Source: Candidatus Woesearchaeota archaeon (GTDB lineage: Archaea > Nanobdellota > Nanobdellia > Woesearchaeales > UBA10216). From it: a DNA stretch of 9,113 nucleotides. This document shows positions 5,425 to 9,113 of the stretch, piece after piece. The notes beneath the pieces are model-generated. The model ran no database searches and was not told the origin of the DNA. It saw nothing but the letters and a program-made list of their open reading frames with translations. The position numbers and the translations under genes are program-made. The DNA lies in the NCBI GenBank assembly GCA_013331515.1, contig DUGG01000104.1, forward strand, positions 357-9,469, written 5' to 3'. Every line of letters starts with the position of its first letter. The stretch's first letter is position 1.

Positions 5425-6849
5425 TCAGGCGCCCCGGCTTGCATTTGGCGGGTAAATCTCCTTAAGCCGTAGGTATAGTGCCGGTGTGAACATCCCCCTG
5501 ATGTATGCACCCTTCGGGAATGATTCCGGGGGAGCGCGGAGCATTGGGGAAAGTACGTCGTCAACGACATTCATGGTGAACTGCCGTTGCTGCGTGTTGC
5601 CGAATTTTTGTTGTACACGCGCGTTTATCTCCTCTCTTAACACTTCGATGTCGCTTTTCGCTTTAATCTCGCGGTAGCTCGGCAGGGTGTTCCAGGCCTT
5701 GTTGAGGTATCTAATCAGGCCAATCGAGCGCGAGAACGCTGTTACTGGGTTGTAAGTGAACGGGAACTTGTAGTCGCGAGTCCTCATGGCGCCGGGATTA
5801 TGGGCGTTTTTATAAGCCCCTTTGTTTTTTGAGCTGAACAGCGCAGACAGCACGCCGAAAATGTAATAGCTCATGCTGCGGCCTAACGCCCTCTCCCAAA
5901 CAGCATTTGAAATAGGGGTGACCAAAGAAGCCGCCTGAGCAAGTTGCCCGGCCAGGTCGTACCTGGCCTCGGTAACAAGAGGCCCGCCAATCAGCGCAGC
6001 CGTTGCCACGGCCTTGAGGGGAATCCTGACAGCGCCTTCTGGAATCTTGGCATCGGCATAGTCTTTTGCGTCAATCAGGGCGTTCCTGAGCCCTGTAAAC
6101 GGCGTGTATTCAAGATAAAGCAGAAGGGTCAGGAAGGACAGCGCACTTTCCCTTGCCCCCCTTCTTTCTTTCATGCTCTGCCATCTTGTAAGCAGTTCCT
6201 CCACGCCCGACTCGTGGATTGTGTATCCTGCAAGGTCAAGAAAGTATTCCTTGTGCAAGCGACGCTCATCATTTTGTTTGGTGTCAATCCCTTCCTTTTT
6301 GTGCATTTCATTGATTCGGCGCTGTACATCATCCAGCAGCTTGATATTATCATCCCTTGTCTGGGAAAGGAAGTCAGCCATCAGGTAGTGGTGCCGCACA
6401 TGTAGCGACTCATGCCTCCACCAGCTTCTTCTCCCTGCAAAGTAAATCGCCCTTAGCGAGAGGGCAGGCCACGCTTCAAGCCCGCCGGTCGCGAGCAAAA
6501 GCGCAAAGTAAGGGTCAAACAGGCAAACGTCGTTCATCCGCATTGACTGGCTGGATATGTTGTAAGTGCCCATGATGAAAGGGAGGACATGCCAGTGCGT
6601 GGAATCGTTGACTATCCCCTCAACGTTTTCAAGGACTTCAGGCGGCAGCGAGTAAACCCTGGCCTTGCCTTCAAGGCTGGACGGGTCAATTTCCCCGGAG
6701 CCGAATGCGAACTGCCTGTCTTTTTCCTTCGCGGCAAAGAATGCCGCATCCTTCATGGAATATACGTCCGGGTTCCTGAAAATCCTGCCAAGGCCGAATC
6801 CCCTGCGGCGCCTTGGCTTTCCTGAAGCCGGTTCTTCGTCAAGTTGCAT
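5425..6849 (-). CDS. Unrecognised protein with an HExxH motif, putative zinc metallopeptidase
   Basis: This 474-residue protein is not from a family I can name. Its clearest motif is HESLH at residues 146-150 (WWRHESLHVRHHYLM), the HExxH pattern of zinc metallopeptidases. About 67 residues after the first histidine comes YTIHESGVEELL (209-220), which could hold the third, glutamate ligand as in gluzincins. The N-terminus is basic (KPRRRRGFG). Two hydrophobic stretches, near 273-292 (VRIPLKAVATAALIGGPLV) and 326-338 (MSYYIFGVLSALF), may be membrane segments. The part between HESLH and HESGVEE is highly charged. The start is the ATG at 6847-6849: the frame stays open to a TTG at 6898-6900, but a TATA box lies in that extension, exactly placed for a leaderless transcript beginning at this ATG. 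Peptidase activity is inferred from the motif alone. Confidence 0.7.
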   Translation of the reverse strand: MQLDEEPASGKPRRRRGFGLGRIFRNPDVYSMKDAAFFAAKEKDRQFAFGSGEIDPSSLEGKARVYSLPPEVLENVEGIVNDSTHWHVLPFIMGTYNISSQSMRMNDVCLFDPYFALLLATGGLEAWPALSLRAIYFAGRRSWWRHESLHVRHHYLMADFLSQTRDDNIKLLDDVQRRINEMHKKEGIDTKQNDERRLHKEYFLDLAGYTIHESGVEELLTRWQSMKERRGARESALSFLTLLLYLEYTPFTGLRNALIDAKDYADAKIPEGAVRIPLKAVATAALIGGPLVTEARYDLAGQLAQAASLVTPISNAVWERALGRSMSYYIFGVLSALFSSKNKGAYKNAHNPGAMRTRDYKFPFTYNPVTAFSRSIGLIRYLNKAWNTLPSYREIKAKSDIEVLREEINARVQQKFGNTQQRQFTMNVVDDVLSPMLRAPPESFPKGAYIRGMFTPALYLRLKEIYPPNASRGA

Positions 6850-6870
6850 GGGGCGAGGGAATGGGCGGCA

Positions 6871-6880
6871 TTTTATAAAT
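6871..6880 (-). promoter_or_regulatory. TATA box of the HExxH gene, leaderless start
   Basis: ATTTATAAAA on the minus strand is centred about 26 bases before the ATG at 6849. Transcription would therefore begin at or beside the start codon, which agrees with the lack of a clear ribosome binding site there. Confidence 0.6.
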
Positions 6881-6902
6881 TTTGAGCCGCCCTCCAGCAA
6901 CG

Positions 6903-6910
6903 CTTAAATA
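6903..6910 (+). promoter_or_regulatory. TATA box of nrtR
   Basis: CTTAAATA stands 24-31 bases before the nrtR ATG at 6934, so the transcript is probably leaderless. The inverted repeat that follows directly would sit under RNA polymerase at this promoter. The divergent TATA box of the HExxH gene is about 25 bases away. Confidence 0.6.
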
Positions 6911-6931
6911 TTGGTGTTATAATTACACTAA
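6911..6931 (+). promoter_or_regulatory. Predicted NrtR operator, autoregulatory
   Basis: A 21-base imperfect inverted repeat with arms TTGGTGTTA and TTACACTAA around TAA lies between the nrtR TATA box and its ATG. It matches the perfect repeat at 7860-7880 in length and in the positions of GTGT and ACACTAA. Bound repressor there would block polymerase, predicting autoregulation. Confidence 0.65.
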
Positions 6932-6933
6932 AA

Positions 6934-7617
6934 ATGGCCTTGGCAAAAACCCTTCCTGGGATAAGGGTGGCTGTTGACGCCGTGGTTTTCACGGTTCTCA
7001 GCGAGCGGCTCTGCATACTGTTGATTAAACGGGGAAACCCGCCTTTCCAGGGCAGATGGGCCCTGCCTGGCGGGTTTGTTGAGAAAGGGGAATCGCTCGA
7101 GGCCGCTGTCGGGAGGGAGCTTGCCGAAGAGACCAATCTAAGACGCGTTTTTCTTCACCAGCTTGGCACATACGGCTCTGTGAAAAGGGACCCCCGTGGC
7201 AGGGTCATAAGCGTAGCTTACCTTGCCCTCGTGAGTCCTGACCAGGACCTTGCGTCAGCAGCCGACGCGCTTGGTGCAGAGTGGCACGATGTTAATTCAA
7301 TTGATGGCCTGGCGTTTGATCACGCGCAGATAAGACAAGACGCGCTCAGGGAGCTTCGGCTTGAGATACAAACCACCAACATTGCAGTCCGGATATTGCC
7401 GGAGAAGTTCACGCTGAGCGGGCTTCAGCGCCTTTATGAGATTGTGCTTGAGAAGGCCCTTGACAAGCGCAACTTCAGGAAGCGCATCAGGGAACTGGGC
7501 GTGCTGAAAGAGCTTCCTGAGATCAGCATGGAAGGCGCCCACAGGCCAGCCCGGCTTTATTCCTTCATGGAAAAGTCATACCGGCCTCTAAAGGACAGGC
7601 TGCAGGTTTTTACATAG
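6934..7617 (+). CDS. nrtR: NrtR-type regulator of NAD metabolism (Nudix domain plus winged helix)
   Basis: NrtR proteins repress NAD biosynthesis and salvage genes and, in studied bacteria, release DNA on binding ADP-ribose or related NAD-derived ligands. Residues about 8-145 are a Nudix domain with box G47-x5-E53-x7-R61-E-L-A-E65-E66-T-N-L (GFVEKGESLEAAVGRELAEE). The metal-binding REL-x-EE is intact; only the usual late glycine is replaced by Asn68. Residues about 153-220 are the winged-helix DNA-binding domain typical of NrtR, with PEKFTLSGLQRLYEIVLEKALDKRNFRKRI. The 227-residue length is normal. The gene is probably leaderless, starting at the ATG about 27 bases after its TATA box. It lies 278 bases before a small gene and a nicotinate phosphoribosyltransferase gene, with related inverted repeats before both transcripts. 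Plain ADP-ribose pyrophosphatase is a less likely alternative, because of the C-terminal domain. Confidence 0.88.
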   Translation: MALAKTLPGIRVAVDAVVFTVLSERLCILLIKRGNPPFQGRWALPGGFVEKGESLEAAVGRELAEETNLRRVFLHQLGTYGSVKRDPRGRVISVAYLALVSPDQDLASAADALGAEWHDVNSIDGLAFDHAQIRQDALRELRLEIQTTNIAVRILPEKFTLSGLQRLYEIVLEKALDKRNFRKRIRELGVLKELPEISMEGAHRPARLYSFMEKSYRPLKDRLQVFT

Positions 7618-7696
7618 CGCGGGCACTGGCTGTTTACAGGAGAATGAGCTAAAATAAGCTTGTGGTGCGACGCTCAGGAATTCGTTTATCATAGCT

Positions 7697-7717
7697 AAGC
7701 AGTCAGAAGTGACTCTT
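7697..7717 (+). other. Stem-loop in the nrtR downstream gap
   Basis: AGTCA pairs with TGACT around a GAAG loop, and AAG/CTT extends the stem past one bulged C. It is the first of three inverted repeats in the 243-base gap between nrtR and its probable target operon. I found no gene there. Confidence 0.3.
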
Positions 7718-7748
7718 GTTCATGCCACAAATCCTACAGGGCAGGACT

Positions 7749-7776
7749 GTGCATTCCGCCATGGGTGGAATTGCAC
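7749..7776 (+). other. Strong 12-pair stem-loop in the nrtR downstream gap
   Basis: GTGCA-TTCCGCC and GGTGGAA-T-TGCAC pair around an ATG loop, with one G-T pair and one bulged T. No T-run follows, so it is not a typical terminator. It may be part of a structured RNA or a DNA-binding site. Confidence 0.4.
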
Positions 7777-7785
7777 CGGTCTCTG

Positions 7786-7810
7786 ACAGGTGGTTCTTGA
7801 CCATTCCTGT
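7786..7810 (+). other. Third stem-loop in the nrtR downstream gap
   Basis: ACAGG-TGGT and ACCA-TT-CCTGT pair around TCTTG, with two bulged T. It lies about 37 bases before the TATA box of the next operon. Function is unknown. Confidence 0.3.
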
Positions 7811-7846
7811 CCTTCTTGCGCGCATCTTTAACGGTATATGGCAAAC

Positions 7847-7855
7847 ATTTAAATA
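7847..7855 (+). promoter_or_regulatory. TATA box of the NAD salvage operon
   Basis: ATTTAAATA stands four bases before the perfect inverted repeat at 7860. Transcription would start near 7878-7882, close to the right end of the repeat, leaving a short leader with the ribosome binding site at 7883. Confidence 0.65.
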
Positions 7856-7859
7856 CTTG

Positions 7860-7880
7860 TTAGTGTATAGCATACACTAA
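7860..7880 (+). promoter_or_regulatory. Predicted NrtR operator of the NAD salvage operon
   Basis: This is a perfect inverted repeat: TTAGTGTAT and ATACACTAA around AGC. It lies between the TATA box and the ribosome binding site, where a bound repressor would block initiation. Its similarity to the repeat before nrtR, together with the NAD salvage gene downstream, supports NrtR as the binder. Confidence 0.75.
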
Positions 7881-7882
7881 GT

Positions 7883-7889
7883 GAGGTGA
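7883..7889 (+). promoter_or_regulatory. Ribosome binding site GAGGTGA
   Basis: GAGGTGA stands six bases before the ATG at 7896. The nearer ATG at 7891 is in another frame and reaches a stop after four codons. Confidence 0.7.
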
Positions 7890-7895
7890 AATGAA

Positions 7896-8180
7896 ATGGC
7901 AATAACACCTGAACTGGCAAGGAAGCTGGTGCCGGATGAAGAATTGCAGGTCAAGCGGCTGGAAGAGTTGATTGATGGACACCTGCGGCAGACGCCTGCG
8001 GGCTATTCGGGAGGGTGGACTTACAACCTTCCGGAAACCCCTTCTGAAAAAGTGGTAAGGGCGCTTATTGGGCTTTACACAGCGGCAGGCTGGAAAGTGA
8101 AACGCGAGCATGGCGACCAGCGTGAGCCGGCAAACGCCCTGTACTTCACACCGGCAGAGTATAGCCAGGAGGAGATTTAG
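7896..8180 (+). CDS. Small hypothetical protein in the NrtR-controlled operon, 94 residues
   Basis: I do not recognise this protein. It has no signal peptide, membrane segment or cysteine. Residues 1-32 look helical and charged (ELARKLVPDEELQVKRLEELIDGHL). A glycine-rich turn with aromatics follows (YSGGWTYNLPE), then a helix-strand unit (SEKVVRALIGLYTAAGWKVKREHG) and a last strand (ANALYFTPAEY). The compact alpha/beta pattern suggests a cytoplasmic protein. A GAGGTGA site six bases before the ATG and the neighbouring strong promoter make it a convincing gene. It is first in a transcript that continues to nicotinate phosphoribosyltransferase 33 bases later, under a perfect NrtR-like operator. 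A part in NAD metabolism, or as a partner of the enzyme, is inference from that position. Confidence 0.75.
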   Translation: MAITPELARKLVPDEELQVKRLEELIDGHLRQTPAGYSGGWTYNLPETPSEKVVRALIGLYTAAGWKVKREHGDQREPANALYFTPAEYSQEEI

Positions 8181-8213
8181 ATTTGTCTTAAAATTACAAT
8201 AGCGTGATGACTG

Positions 8214-9113
8214 ATGAACGTGCCAAAAATGCTTGAATTCACAAAAGGCCTTGCCCTTGCCGTCACAGACTTTTACGAGCACTCGATGGCCGCGGCAAAC
8301 ATGCAGGAAGGGATACAAGGCAGGCAGGTGGTGTTTGATTTGGTGGTCAGGGACCTGCCGGCTGGCAAGGTTGTTGGCACATTCATGCACAATGGGGTAA
8401 AGTACGACGAGCTTGCCAAGAGGGACTTTATTGTAAATGCCGGGCTTGAGCAGGCGGCAGCATATTTTCTCCAGGCCCGTGGGACAAAGCGATTGAGAAA
8501 ATACCTTGAAAACGTCCAGGGCATACAAGACGAGAAGTTCCTTGGCTGGGCTGAAAATTTGCGATTCGATGGCGACATGTACGCCATGTTGGAGGGCACG
8601 ATTTTTTTCGGACAGGAGCACCAAATCCGCATCCATGAGCGCTTTGAGGAGGCGCAGATGCTTGAAAGCCTCCTTGTCAGCACAGTGAACCCGCAAACCA
8701 ACGTGGCCACAACTGCAAATGACATCGCACAGGTCACAAGCAAACTCCTGCTCGAAGGGGGCTCCAGAAGGGGAACAAGCCCGCAAAGTGCGGTATTCAA
8801 CTCAAGGGCAGCGCGAATCGGGGGCTTCAATGCATCATCGAATGTAGCTTATGGACTGCTCACCGGAGAAAAGGTTGGAGGCACGCACGGACACTCATAC
8901 GTGATGCTCCACCCGACAGAATACGCCGCATTTGAGGCGCAAGCCAAGTCACTTGGCGACAAAGTGTGCTTCCTGCTTGACACTTACAATGTCAAGGAGG
9001 CGTTTGAAACTGCCATAAAAATTGCCAAAGAGAATAACCTTGAACGCTTTGCATTCCGGATTGACAGCGGCAACCTCCTGGAACAGGCAAAATGGATTCA
9101 CTGGGAGATGGCT
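8214..9113 (+). CDS. pncB: Nicotinate phosphoribosyltransferase (partial, runs off the window)
   Basis: The enzyme joins nicotinate to PRPP, giving nicotinate mononucleotide, the entry step of the Preiss-Handler route to NAD. The 300 residues seen carry family motifs in order: TDFYEHSMA at 18-26; LEGTIFFGQEHQIRI at 126-140; LLVSTVNPQTNVAT near 153-166; SRAARIGGFNASSNVAYG near 197-214; GGTHGHSYVM at 222-231 with His227 at the place of the phosphorylated histidine; and RIDSG at 282-286. The C-terminal part is missing. The ATG at 8214 follows an in-frame stop at 8208-8210, with a weak GTGAT before it; an ATG at 8229 is the alternative. Nicotinamide phosphoribosyltransferase is a less likely reading. 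It shares a transcript with the small gene upstream and is predicted to be under NrtR control. Confidence 0.9.
   Translation, partial: MNVPKMLEFTKGLALAVTDFYEHSMAAANMQEGIQGRQVVFDLVVRDLPAGKVVGTFMHNGVKYDELAKRDFIVNAGLEQAAAYFLQARGTKRLRKYLENVQGIQDEKFLGWAENLRFDGDMYAMLEGTIFFGQEHQIRIHERFEEAQMLESLLVSTVNPQTNVATTANDIAQVTSKLLLEGGSRRGTSPQSAVFNSRAARIGGFNASSNVAYGLLTGEKVGGTHGHSYVMLHPTEYAAFEAQAKSLGDKVCFLLDTYNVKEAFETAIKIAKENNLERFAFRIDSGNLLEQAKWIHWEMA

Noticed and set aside
6850..6900. N-terminal extension of the HExxH protein, from a TTG at 6900
   Set aside because: It contains the TATA box at 6871-6880, which is correctly spaced for transcription starting at the ATG at 6849.
7860..8786. 308-residue minus-strand open frame
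   Set aside because: It is antisense to the small gene and to nicotinate phosphoribosyltransferase, whose motifs on the + strand are clear. Its cysteine-rich and histidine-rich composition is typical of a shadow frame.
1..9113. CRISPR array or tandem repeats
   Set aside because: No regularly spaced direct repeat was found by reading; the only repeats seen are the inverted repeats and hairpins listed.

Overview
The window looks archaeal. A tRNA gene is interrupted by two introns that fold into bulge-helix-bulge splice sites, the promoters show TATA-like boxes about 25-30 bases before starts, several genes look leaderless, and others carry a GAGGTGA-type ribosome binding site. Intermediate GC content, tight spacing and a UAU-anticodon isoleucine tRNA would suit an uncultivated, possibly DPANN-type archaeon; that placement is inference.

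Left end (1-140): the last 32 codons of a protein on the + strand that resemble the C-terminus of an IS200/IS605 TnpA transposase, followed by a hairpin and T-run.

Minus-strand operon (137-4656), read right to left: a small thioredoxin-like protein, lipoyl synthase (lipA), then E1-alpha, E1-beta and E2 of a 2-oxoacid dehydrogenase complex. Gaps between genes are 1-7 bases, so they are almost certainly co-transcribed. LipA inserts sulfur into the octanoyl group that becomes the lipoyl arm on E2 Lys43, and E1/E2 use that arm. E3 (dihydrolipoamide dehydrogenase) and an octanoyltransferase or lipoate ligase are not in the window.

Middle (4722-6849), also minus strand: an unrecognised 164-residue protein; a 130-base tRNA-Ile(UAU) gene with a 29-base intron at 37/38 and a 26-base intron in the T loop; and an unrecognised 474-residue protein with an HExxH motif, probably from a leaderless transcript.

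Right part (6903-9113), plus strand: an NrtR-type regulator (Nudix domain plus C-terminal winged helix), a 243-base non-coding stretch with three hairpins, a 94-residue unknown protein, and a nicotinate phosphoribosyltransferase that runs off the window. Related 21-base inverted repeats lie between the TATA box and the start codon both before nrtR and before the small gene. This predicts an autoregulated NrtR regulon controlling NAD salvage in an archaeon, with the small gene as an uncharacterised member. This regulon and the two-intron tRNA are the most interesting parts of the window.
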